A stretch of 7,031 nucleotides of DNA, taken from assembly GCA_025361105.1 (NCBI GenBank), contig JANYAW010000135.1, positions 1 to 7,031 of the forward strand, read 5' to 3'. Both the position numbers and the translations under genes were made by a program. The DNA is from Rhodocyclaceae bacterium (lineage in GTDB: Bacteria; Pseudomonadota; Gammaproteobacteria; Burkholderiales; Rhodocyclaceae). How positions within the stretch are numbered: position 1 is the first letter of the stretch; the number at the start of each line of letters is the position of its first letter. Under the pieces are notes generated by a model. That model was not told the origin of the DNA. It saw nothing but the letters and a program-made list of their open reading frames with translations, and ran no database searches. Positions 1 to 6,558 of this stretch are shown piece by piece.

Positions 1-460
1 TCAGTTCCGCGACATCAAGGGCATCATGGAAGGTACGGCCAAGCCTGAATACGGTACTTGCGTCGACATGCTGACCAAGGCCGCAATCAAGGAAATGATG
101 ATCCCGTCGTTGTTGCCGGTGCTGGTTCCGGTTGCTGTAGCGTTCGGCATGAACGCGCTGATGGCGCCGGTCGATGGTGTCAGCGCAGGCGTTCGCGCAC
201 TGGGTGGCACCTTGATGGGCACCATCGTGACCGGTATTTTCTTGGCCATCTCGATGACCACGGGTGGTGGTGCATGGGACAACGCCAAGAAATACATTGA
301 AGACGGCAACTTCGGTGGCAAAGGTTCAGAGGCTCACAAGGCTGCTGTGACCGGTGATACTGTTGGCGATCCGTACAAAGATACGGCCGGCCCGGCAGTG
401 AATCCACTGATCAAGATTATCAACATCGTGGCGTTGCTGATTGTGCCGCTGGTTGCGTAA
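1..460 (+). CDS. hppA: Membrane-bound proton-translocating pyrophosphatase, C-terminal part (5' end outside window)
   Basis: This is the C-terminal 152 residues of an H+-PPase, an inner-membrane pump that couples pyrophosphate hydrolysis to proton (in some members sodium) export. The reading frame is open from base 2 with no start in the window, so the gene is cut by the window edge. Family signatures visible in order are QFRDIKGIMEGTAKPEYGTC, a hydrophobic helix (IPSLLPVLVPVAVAFG), a second helix running into GGAWDNAKKYIE, and the acidic cytoplasmic motif GDTVGDPYKDTAGP, whose aspartates belong to the pyrophosphate/Mg site in known structures. A final helix (IKIINIVALLIVPLVA) ends the protein at a TAA. 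The residue that separates K+-dependent from K+-independent members lies upstream of the window, so the subtype cannot be called. A strong terminator follows. The family call is essentially certain. Confidence 0.97.
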   Translation, partial: QFRDIKGIMEGTAKPEYGTCVDMLTKAAIKEMMIPSLLPVLVPVAVAFGMNALMAPVDGVSAGVRALGGTLMGTIVTGIFLAISMTTGGGAWDNAKKYIEDGNFGGKGSEAHKAAVTGDTVGDPYKDTAGPAVNPLIKIINIVALLIVPLVA

Positions 461-496
461 TTGATTACATAAAAGCGTTCTATGTATCCCGAAAAG

Positions 497-533
497 CGGG
501 CAGCGTTGGGTTTCCCACGCTGCCCGTTTTTTT
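497..533 (+). terminator. Intrinsic terminator after hppA
   Basis: A perfect 10-bp GC-rich stem pairs 497-506 with 517-526, and three further G-C pairs (508-510 with 514-516) are possible above a bulged T at 507. A run of seven T follows at 527-533. It lies 36 nt past the hppA stop codon and should separate hppA from ggt. A short A run at 492-495 gives it slight potential in the opposite direction. Confidence 0.93.
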
Positions 534-547
534 ATTTGACGGCAAGC

Positions 548-553
548 AGGGAG
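548..553 (+). promoter_or_regulatory. Ribosome binding site of ggt
   Basis: AGGGAG lies 7 nt before the ATG at 561. This favours that ATG over the in-frame TTG at 558, which would leave only 4 nt of spacing. Confidence 0.7.
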
Positions 554-560
554 ATTTTTG

Positions 561-2357
561 ATGAGTTTTATTCGTAGTCTCAAGCTAGCCCTGATCGTAT
601 TGGTCGCAGTCGATGGACTTGCCTCGGCCCAAGGCATTCAGCCCGAAGCCGCCAGCGGTGCAGTTCTGCGTGCGACCGTACACACGCAAAAATTCATGGC
701 AGTCACCGCTAATCGATATGCCACCGATGCAGCGGTGACGATGATGAAAAATGGTGGCAACGCAGTCGATGCAGTGCTGGCAGCGCAATGGACCTTGACC
801 TTGGTCGAACCGCAATCTTCTGGTATCGGTGGTGGTGCGTTTTTGTTGCACTGGCAGGCGGATGCAAAAAAGGTCACCTCATGGGACGGCCGCGAGACGG
901 CACGGCGTGTCAACGGTGAAAATGGCGGCACCAACTCGCCCGGCGCAACAATTGCCGCCAGTGAAAATTTTTTCCGTCGCGCCGATGGCAGTGCGGCAGG
1001 CTTTGCCGACATGATTGCGACAGGTCGCGCCGTTGGCGCGCCGGGCGTTGTACCGATGCTCAAGCAAGTCCATCAGGCGCATGGAAAGTTGCCGTGGGCA
1101 AATACTTTTGACTATGCAATTGCGTTGGCTGAAAACGGTTTTGAAGTTTCGCCGCGCTTGAACAAATTGCTCGCTGACGATACGTTCTTGCGCAAAGACC
1201 CAGCATCGTTTGCACTGTATTACAACGCGGATGGCTCACCCAAAGCCGTCGGCGAACGTTTGAAAAATCCGGCTTTGGCCAAGACCTTGCGCGCAATTGC
1301 CGCAGGCGGTTCCGCCGCAATGCAGACAGGCGAAATCGCACAATCTATCGTCACGTCGATGCTCGCACGTGGCGCAAAAGCGGATGAAATCCTGAGCCTC
1401 GCCGACCTGGCTGATTACCAGCCCAAGCAACGCGAGCCGGTATGCGCGCCGTATCGTACGTGGCGGATTTGCAGCATGGGTCCGCCGTCCTCCGGTGGTA
1501 TCACCGTGCTGCAAATTCTTGGTCAGCTTGAGCAGTCAAGTGCCTCGATGACCGATCCGATGTCGTCCGCCGCCGCCCATGCCTTTGTCGAATCCTCGCG
1601 CCTTGCTTTTGCAGATCGCGGACGCTATCTGGCCGATCCCGATTTCATCCGTATTCCGCAAGCTGAAATGTTGGACGCAACCTATTTCTCGCAACGCGCA
1701 AAGTTGATCAATCCTGATCGCACCATGCCAAATGCGCCGCCCGGCGATTTGCCGCAAAAGCTCGCACTCGCTGACGACGACGCATTGGAGATTCCGGCCA
1801 CTACACATCTATCCATCGTCGACGCAGATGGCAATGCGGTGGCGATGACCAGTTCGGTCGAGAGCGCGTTTGGCAGTCGCATCGGCGTCGGTGGATTTAT
1901 GCTCAACAACCAATTGACTGATTTTTCCTGGTCGTTTGAGAAGGACGGCAAGCCGGTCGCCAATCGTATGGAGCCGGGCAAACGACCGCTCTCGTCGATG
2001 GCACCGACCTTTGTTTTTGATGCCAACGGCAAGCTCTACGCGGTGATCGGTTCGGCAGGCGGGCCACGCATCATCAACTACGTGGCGCGTGCTTTGGTGG
2101 GCTTACTCGATGGCAAACTCGACGCCTCTGCAGCGGTGGCTTTGCCGCATGTCGGGCCACGTCCGGGTGCCACTGATGTCGAACGCGGCACAGCAGCCGA
2201 AGCGATGACAGCAGAATTGGAAAAGCGCGGCCACGTGATTTCAAAATCCGAAATGACCAGCGGCACACATTTGATCGTGCGCGAAACGGTAGCCGGAAAA
2301 TCAGGCTGGGCCGGCGGCGTGGACCCGCGCCGTGAAGGCGTGGCGGCGGGCGAATAG
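561..2357 (+). CDS. ggt: Gamma-glutamyltransferase precursor (periplasmic Ntn-hydrolase)
   Basis: The 598-residue product matches the usual length of bacterial gamma-glutamyltransferase, which cleaves or transfers the gamma-glutamyl group of glutathione and related compounds in the periplasm. Residues 1-23 form a Sec signal peptide (R5 and K8, hydrophobic 9-17, cleavage after ASA at 21-23). The large-subunit core shows GGNAVDA and VEPQSSGIGGGAF. R111 in WDGRETA corresponds to the substrate-carboxylate arginine R114 of the E. coli enzyme. Autocleavage is predicted before T414 in TTHLSIVDADGNAVAMT, giving subunits of about 390 residues (after signal removal) and 185 residues. Q451, D454 (NNQLTDFS), S478-S479 (RPLSSM) and G500-G501 (GSAGG) match known substrate and oxyanion-hole positions. 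One difference is E434 where E. coli has N411. The segment matching the E. coli lid loop is about five residues shorter. The gene follows a terminator, so it needs its own promoter, but no convincing one is visible. It probably shares a transcript with the thioesterase 15 nt downstream. Confidence 0.95.
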   Translation: MSFIRSLKLALIVLVAVDGLASAQGIQPEAASGAVLRATVHTQKFMAVTANRYATDAAVTMMKNGGNAVDAVLAAQWTLTLVEPQSSGIGGGAFLLHWQADAKKVTSWDGRETARRVNGENGGTNSPGATIAASENFFRRADGSAAGFADMIATGRAVGAPGVVPMLKQVHQAHGKLPWANTFDYAIALAENGFEVSPRLNKLLADDTFLRKDPASFALYYNADGSPKAVGERLKNPALAKTLRAIAAGGSAAMQTGEIAQSIVTSMLARGAKADEILSLADLADYQPKQREPVCAPYRTWRICSMGPPSSGGITVLQILGQLEQSSASMTDPMSSAAAHAFVESSRLAFADRGRYLADPDFIRIPQAEMLDATYFSQRAKLINPDRTMPNAPPGDLPQKLALADDDALEIPATTHLSIVDADGNAVAMTSSVESAFGSRIGVGGFMLNNQLTDFSWSFEKDGKPVANRMEPGKRPLSSMAPTFVFDANGKLYAVIGSAGGPRIINYVARALVGLLDGKLDASAAVALPHVGPRPGATDVERGTAAEAMTAELEKRGHVISKSEMTSGTHLIVRETVAGKSGWAGGVDPRREGVAAGE

Positions 2358-2372
2358 AGGACAGACAGGAAC

Positions 2373-3179
2373 ATGCAAACGAATATGAAAACCTATTCGG
2401 AATTACTCAGCACACTGCATACCGATACGAACAGCGCGACGCTGGAACTGACTCCCGATTGGATGCAAGGCCGCACGGCGTATGGCGGTTGGCAAGCTGC
2501 ATTGGCGGTGTTGGCGATGCGGCAGATTCTTGGCGATGAAATCCCCTTGCGTTCCCTGCAAGCGAATTTCATCGGACCGATGGGAGCCGGAAATATCACT
2601 GCCCGCGCCGAAATTTTGCGCCAGGGAAAATCTGCGACGCAACTTGAAGCGCGCATCCTTATCGATGGCAAGCTGGCGTTTTCAGCCGTAGGAATTTTCG
2701 GTGCAGCCCGCACTTCGCAGATTTCGCTGGCCCCACGTGCGCCGGCAAACATTCGTGAGCCGGAGGAAATCGCACCGATGCCATTTGTCGCCGGCCTGCG
2801 GCCGGAATTCACCAAGCATATCGACCAACGCTGGGCTTCCGGAGGCCATCCATTTTCCGGTGTCGAAAAATCCGACGCGCAGATTTTCATTCGTCAATTT
2901 GGTGAGGACATCACAAGCGAAGCGCACCTGGTGATGCTCGGCGATGCGATTCCACCGTCGGCAATTTCACTGCTTAAAACACCGGTCATGTTGAGCAGCA
3001 TGAACTGGACTCTGGAACTCGTCACCCCGCTGGATGCAGAAACGCGCGCCGGTTGGCTGCGTTTCGATAGCGCGCTCACTGCTGCAGGCGATGGCTATGG
3101 CTGGGAGAACACTTCGATCTGGTCCTGCAAAGGCGAGTTGGTCGGGCTGAGTAGGCAGTGCGTGGCCTTGTTTGGTTAA
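2373..3179 (+). CDS. TesB-like acyl-CoA thioesterase family protein (double hotdog)
   Basis: The 268-residue protein has two hotdog halves in the pattern of the 4HBT_3 / TesB-like thioesterase family. The N-terminal half holds WMQGRTAYGG (residues 30-39), RSLQANFIGPMGAG and LRQGKSATQLEA. The C-terminal half holds LGDAIPPSA, SSMNWTLEL, AAGDGYGWENTSIW and LSRQCVALFG. By analogy with TesB, D191, T213 and Q262 would form the Asp-Thr/Ser-Gln catalytic set that hydrolyses acyl-CoA to free acid and CoA in the cytosol. No signal peptide or membrane segment is present, and the substrate cannot be told from sequence. The chosen ATG has AGAGGA (2356-2361) 11 nt upstream. A second in-frame ATG at 2385 would give MKTYSELL and is a reasonable alternative. 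The start lies 15 nt after the ggt stop, so the two genes are probably an operon, with no obvious metabolic link. It converges on the lipoprotein gene across a 43-nt gap. Confidence 0.88.
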   Translation: MQTNMKTYSELLSTLHTDTNSATLELTPDWMQGRTAYGGWQAALAVLAMRQILGDEIPLRSLQANFIGPMGAGNITARAEILRQGKSATQLEARILIDGKLAFSAVGIFGAARTSQISLAPRAPANIREPEEIAPMPFVAGLRPEFTKHIDQRWASGGHPFSGVEKSDAQIFIRQFGEDITSEAHLVMLGDAIPPSAISLLKTPVMLSSMNWTLELVTPLDAETRAGWLRFDSALTAAGDGYGWENTSIWSCKGELVGLSRQCVALFG

Positions 3180-3188
3180 GTACCGTTT

Positions 3189-3219
3189 AACGGCGTGTTG
3201 CCAGCACCAACTGACGAAA
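3189..3219. repeat. 31-bp dispersed direct repeat, copy 1
   Basis: This copy matches 6527-6557 at 28 of 31 positions in the same orientation, differing at repeat positions 13, 25 and 26. Similarity stops abruptly at both ends. It fills most of the gap between the converging thioesterase and lipoprotein genes and begins 3 nt past the lipoprotein stop when read on the - strand. A small inverted repeat (GTTG at 3197-3200, CAAC at 3208-3211) is kept in both copies. It has no T tract and is not a typical terminator. Confidence 0.85.
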
Positions 3220-3222
3220 TGT

Positions 3223-5799
3223 CTATTTTGATTTGACGTCACTTACGGGCGGCGCGGCTTTCGGTACAACTCTAACGAACTCGTCGTCGCCAGCGTCAGC
3301 TTTGACGACGTAGCGGGTATCACCCAACTCAAAAAATTGGCTACATACGGTAGGTAGGGCAATGCGCTTGCCACCGCTACCGCCGATCAATACCGCACTG
3401 GTTCCGCAAACCACGGCATCGTTATCAACCTTCCAGTAGCCCTTGATCGGCAACACTTCGCCGTGCTCGGTTCGCGTGCTGCCCTCAATCAAACCGGCAA
3501 TCGTAAAGCGTAATTCGTGACTCCCCTTGCCGTCAGGGTTTTCGCCTTGAATCACCGCATCAGCAGTCAATCGCACGACCTCATCACGGCTCAGTCGACG
3601 CGCACCGGCGGCCAGTAACTGGCGCAGTGTCATTGGCTTGACGACTACCCGATCCGCCGTATCAGGGCGACAAATTAGCGGCTGCAGTTCGGCGATTTCG
3701 GCGGCGCTTAGTACAGTATTTTTGCCAAAGAAATAACAGGCATTGTGGCCGTCCGAATCCAACGCTGAGCGTAGCGGACTCTTTCGCAAGATCAGCCGGA
3801 TTATCTCGGCCTTGGCCATCGCTGCGGCGTTCATTAAGGCCGTGCGGCCGCTCACTGCACCTCGTTCGCTATCCGGCCAACCTGCGCCGTTGCTGTCCCA
3901 CGCTATCGTCGCGGTGGCGACATTTGCGCCGCCGTTTAGCAGATGCGTCACGCTGTCGGTTTGCCCGGCGGCTATGGCGGCCATCAATGGCGTGTAGTTG
4001 AAGACATTGGCTTCATTTGGATCCGCGCCTGCCGACAATAATTGCAACACTAATTCCGGCTGATCTATTGCCGCCATCAAGGCGGTTTCGTCCGATGGAC
4101 TGCGTGCTTTCTTGCCACGCCCGCCGCGCCTTTGCGCCGCTTCGCCATATTCATAGCTAATAAAATCGGTAATCACGACAGGTGCCGCGTGGTTAATCAA
4201 CGCACTGTGCAAATTGGCAAATTGCCGGCCTTGTTCAAGCGCGCCGGGCAGCGGCGCGGGTGCGTAGCGAGAGGTGTAATTTGCAGATATCGTGGTTGCA
4301 TGTACGGCACCGTCATGTCGCAAATTCTCAGCCGCGTGCACAATCGTTTCCATCATCACCACATCCGCCGCAGCAATCGCTTCGCCGCTGTTCAAGCCGT
4401 GACTTGCCGTAAACATTGCCACCAATTCGGCATGCGCCGGAGCCAGCAAAGGCATCAGTTCGTGATAGCGCTGCTTGGCGGCGGCGTTGCGTTCCGACCA
4501 TGTAAATATCGCCTCGAGCATCGCATCGTGCTGCCGTCGCAACGCCGCTGCGCGTGCAGGGCGATTGGCCTCATCAATAGCGATGAGTGGCAAGCTTAAC
4601 TGCGTCCACAGCGCTTCGCCGCGTAACGCAACTCTATCCATGCGCTCAGACGGTGACAGATTCGCGGCCAGTGCACTTGCGCCGCCGGTCATCGCGTCGA
4701 GCGCTTCAATCACGCCTCTGAGCGCGGGCAGTCGCTCCAGCACGCCGACGATGGGCGGCGCGAGAAATAATTTGTAGAGGCAGCGTGGCGCAACAGTCGC
4801 ACCTTGTTGTTCATTGACGATTTCGTAAAGCCCGGCGTAAGCGGCTTCGCCTTTGGCTGCTGGCGAGTAATACGCCCACGGCTCGGCAACCAGCGCGAAA
4901 TCCCGCCCTTGTAAGCGGAAAATATCAATGGCGGCATAGTCGGCGGTTTGCGATGAAAAACTATTGAAGCGACCACCGGCATTTTTTTGTTCTTGTATCC
5001 AGCGTGCCAGAGATTTTTCATCAATCACGCGACGGCCATCAACGCTCGCCGCTTTGGCACGGATTTGGTAACTCGCATAAAGCCCTGCATCGAGCAAGTT
5101 CACTGCAACATTGTGACCACCGACCAGGCCGCTGTCTCTATTCGTCTCACCACCATGGGTGCCGACCAGTTCAGTCACCCCCGCTATGCGCTTCGGATCA
5201 GGCGTGCCGTGGGCGGCGAGCAATTCGTCAAAGCGATGCGCCATTGCTGCGCACAATGCTGGCTCGCGATCATCCACTAAGCGAAAACTCACGTAGGCCG
5301 AAACCGGATGCGCTGTGATCTTGATTCGCGCGGACGGCGACGGCCAACTCGCCAGCGCATCAATGTGTTGGCGATAAGTCTGCGCCAAACAATTGGTCTG
5401 CGTCACGTCAGGCAAAGCGTCGCCGAGTCGTGTGACGGGTAGCTTGCACTCGCGCGTGCGCGCTTGCAGCCAATGCTGATGAAAGCCTAGCAAGATCGAG
5501 CGACCGGTGACCAATTCGTCACGCAGTGCAGCACGAAACGCCGCGCTCATTTCACGATCAAGCGCGGCGAGTTTTGTGTCCGCACAAATCACATCCTGCA
5601 CCGTGGTCGCCCGTTCGGCGCAATCAAAAGTCGGCGCGGCGTTAGTAGCAAAGGCGCGACGGGGCAGGGTGCTAGGTGCCATCGCCAAAACTGGTCCGGC
5701 TTCCAATGGCGAGTGCCGGCCACGCGATGAAGTAGTGCAAGCGCTCAGCGTGGTCAGCGCCAAGCCACAAATCAGCAGCGGAAAATTTATCGCTCGCAT
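3223..5799 (-). CDS. Lipoprotein with N-terminal LprI-type domain and C-terminal ankyrin repeats
   Basis: This large envelope protein (858 residues) has no function I can name. Residues 1-21 are a lipoprotein signal with lipobox LSAC, so C21 would be lipidated; T22 at +2 favours the outer membrane. Residues about 58-148 match the LprI N-terminal domain (formerly DUF1311): FDCAERATTVQDVICADTKL, then ALDREM, HQHWLQAR, REC and NCL, with the usual four cysteines. In some proteins this domain is linked to lysozyme inhibition. Residues about 150-560 are not recognised. Residues about 565-675 contain two to three ankyrin repeats (ETALMAAID, LLSAGADPNEAN, YTPLMAAIAAG, GRTALMNAAA), the third preceded by an insertion. 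The last 100 residues form an unrecognised, possibly beta-rich domain. I chose the ATG at 5799 because it starts the lipoprotein signal and avoids overlap with the TonB-like gene. The ATG at 5844 would add 15 residues and bury the signal. Neither start has a clear Shine-Dalgarno sequence, which suggests coupling to the upstream gene 16 nt away. Confidence 0.82.
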   Translation of the reverse strand: MRAINFPLLICGLALTTLSACTTSSRGRHSPLEAGPVLAMAPSTLPRRAFATNAAPTFDCAERATTVQDVICADTKLAALDREMSAAFRAALRDELVTGRSILLGFHQHWLQARTRECKLPVTRLGDALPDVTQTNCLAQTYRQHIDALASWPSPSARIKITAHPVSAYVSFRLVDDREPALCAAMAHRFDELLAAHGTPDPKRIAGVTELVGTHGGETNRDSGLVGGHNVAVNLLDAGLYASYQIRAKAASVDGRRVIDEKSLARWIQEQKNAGGRFNSFSSQTADYAAIDIFRLQGRDFALVAEPWAYYSPAAKGEAAYAGLYEIVNEQQGATVAPRCLYKLFLAPPIVGVLERLPALRGVIEALDAMTGGASALAANLSPSERMDRVALRGEALWTQLSLPLIAIDEANRPARAAALRRQHDAMLEAIFTWSERNAAAKQRYHELMPLLAPAHAELVAMFTASHGLNSGEAIAAADVVMMETIVHAAENLRHDGAVHATTISANYTSRYAPAPLPGALEQGRQFANLHSALINHAAPVVITDFISYEYGEAAQRRGGRGKKARSPSDETALMAAIDQPELVLQLLSAGADPNEANVFNYTPLMAAIAAGQTDSVTHLLNGGANVATATIAWDSNGAGWPDSERGAVSGRTALMNAAAMAKAEIIRLILRKSPLRSALDSDGHNACYFFGKNTVLSAAEIAELQPLICRPDTADRVVVKPMTLRQLLAAGARRLSRDEVVRLTADAVIQGENPDGKGSHELRFTIAGLIEGSTRTEHGEVLPIKGYWKVDNDAVVCGTSAVLIGGSGGKRIALPTVCSQFFELGDTRYVVKADAGDDEFVRVVPKAAPPVSDVKSK

Positions 5800-5815
5800 A
5801 GCAAGAATACGTAAT

Positions 5816-6493
5816 TTATTGGGCACGGAAATTTGCGCTTCCATAAATCACATAAGTTGCCGCACCTAAATTGGGCGGCGGTGGAAACGGGCCGGATTTT
5901 TGCAGCGCGGCTTCGGCCGCCGCATCGAGCAATTTATCGCCACAGGATTCAATCTGGAAGCTCAAGACTTTGCCCTCGCGATCCACCGTAATTTCATACG
6001 GAATCGTACATTGTCGCAGCATGCTGCGGGCATCCGATTTGTCGCCCGCCTGCGCCTTGTACACCGCGCCATCGGGACGCACCAGGTTCGCCACGACTTT
6101 TGCCTTTACCTTGTCGGCATAATCAGACGGCACGCGACGCGGCGCAAGCGTAATTGCATTCGGCGACGGCGCAATACCCACCCATTCACCACTACCGCCC
6201 ATGCCATGTTTCGGTGGTTCGTCGTCGGCTTCGCGCAGCTTGGCATCCGGTGTTTTGCGTGGCGATGAAATCGTTGGTAGCGGTGCTTGCTGCGCGGCTT
6301 TGCTTGGTGGCGTAGCAGCAGGTTCAACCGGTGGCGGCGGCACGTGTACGATGAATATTTCGGCGACATTTTCCAACGCAGCGCGTAGCGGCATAAACGC
6401 TTGTGGTCGTACGCTCAACAACCAAAGCACCAGTACAACATGAACCAGCGCCGCGCAGGTCAGCGCGATTGAGCGTGTGCCCCATCTGGTCAT
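5816..6493 (-). CDS. TonB/TolA-family periplasm-spanning protein
   Basis: The 225-residue protein has TonB architecture. A short cytoplasmic N-terminus is followed by one membrane helix (about 8-28), a proline-rich stretch (about 51-95, VPPPPVEPAATPP) and a C-terminal domain (about 122-223). That domain contains YADKVKAKVVANLVRPDG, CTIPYEITVDREGKVLSFQI and AAAEAALQKSGPFPPPPN. H18 in the membrane helix sits where E. coli TonB has H20, the residue needed for coupling to ExbB/ExbD; the serine four residues earlier is A14 here. Such proteins pass proton-motive energy from inner-membrane motors to the outer membrane. No exbB/exbD, tolQ/tolR or TonB-dependent receptor lies in the window, so the partner is unknown. 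The C-terminal domain looks about as much like TolA as TonB. C162 and C184 could form a periplasmic disulfide. The gene begins 65 nt after the methyltransferase stop, without a clear ribosome binding site, and ends 16 nt before the lipoprotein start. Confidence 0.85.
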   Translation of the reverse strand: MTRWGTRSIALTCAALVHVVLVLWLLSVRPQAFMPLRAALENVAEIFIVHVPPPPVEPAATPPSKAAQQAPLPTISSPRKTPDAKLREADDEPPKHGMGGSGEWVGIAPSPNAITLAPRRVPSDYADKVKAKVVANLVRPDGAVYKAQAGDKSDARSMLRQCTIPYEITVDREGKVLSFQIESCGDKLLDAAAEAALQKSGPFPPPPNLGAATYVIYGSANFRAQ

Positions 6494-6526
6494 GGCGGCA
6501 ATCCGTGCGGCTGATGCGAGTGCTGC

Positions 6527-6557
6527 AACGGCGTGTTGTCAGCACCAACTCGCGAAA
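6527..6557. repeat. 31-bp dispersed direct repeat, copy 2
   Basis: This is the second copy of the repeat at 3189-3219 (28/31 identical, same orientation). It begins 1 nt past the methyltransferase stop codon on the - strand and lies inside the 65-nt gap before the TonB-like gene. The GTTG...CAAC inverted repeat is retained, and one of the three differences falls in its loop. Confidence 0.85.
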
Positions 6558-6558
6558 A

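Noticed and set aside
537..542. TTGACG as the -35 box of a ggt promoter
   Set aside because: At normal spacing the -10 would fall on 560-565, at the start codon, where the sequence is not TATAAT-like.
558..560. TTG start for ggt one codon before the ATG
   Set aside because: The ATG at 561 has better spacing from AGGGAG, and the TTG would only add one residue.
903..939. Partial third copy of the 31-bp repeat inside ggt (CGGCGTGT at 903-910 and CACCAACTCGC at 929-939)
   Set aside because: The two matching blocks are spaced differently from the real copies and lie within well-conserved ggt coding sequence, so chance similarity is more likely.
638..1063. 141-codon open frame antisense to ggt
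   Set aside because: It is a shadow of a GC-biased coding frame and its translation shows no recognisable domain. The same holds for antisense frames at 2393-2890 and 4132-4599.
3183..3193. CCGTT-T-AACGG palindrome after the thioesterase gene as a terminator
   Set aside because: The single-base loop cannot form a hairpin and no T tract follows.
3189..3219. The repeat as an integron attC site with gene cassettes between copies
   Set aside because: It is too short and lacks the GTTRRRY and RYYYAAC core sites with a long imperfect palindrome; no integrase is seen, and one unit would hold two genes.
5800..5844. Longer start of the lipoprotein gene at 5844
   Set aside because: It would overlap the end of the TonB-like gene by 29 nt and put 15 polar residues before a clear lipoprotein signal peptide.
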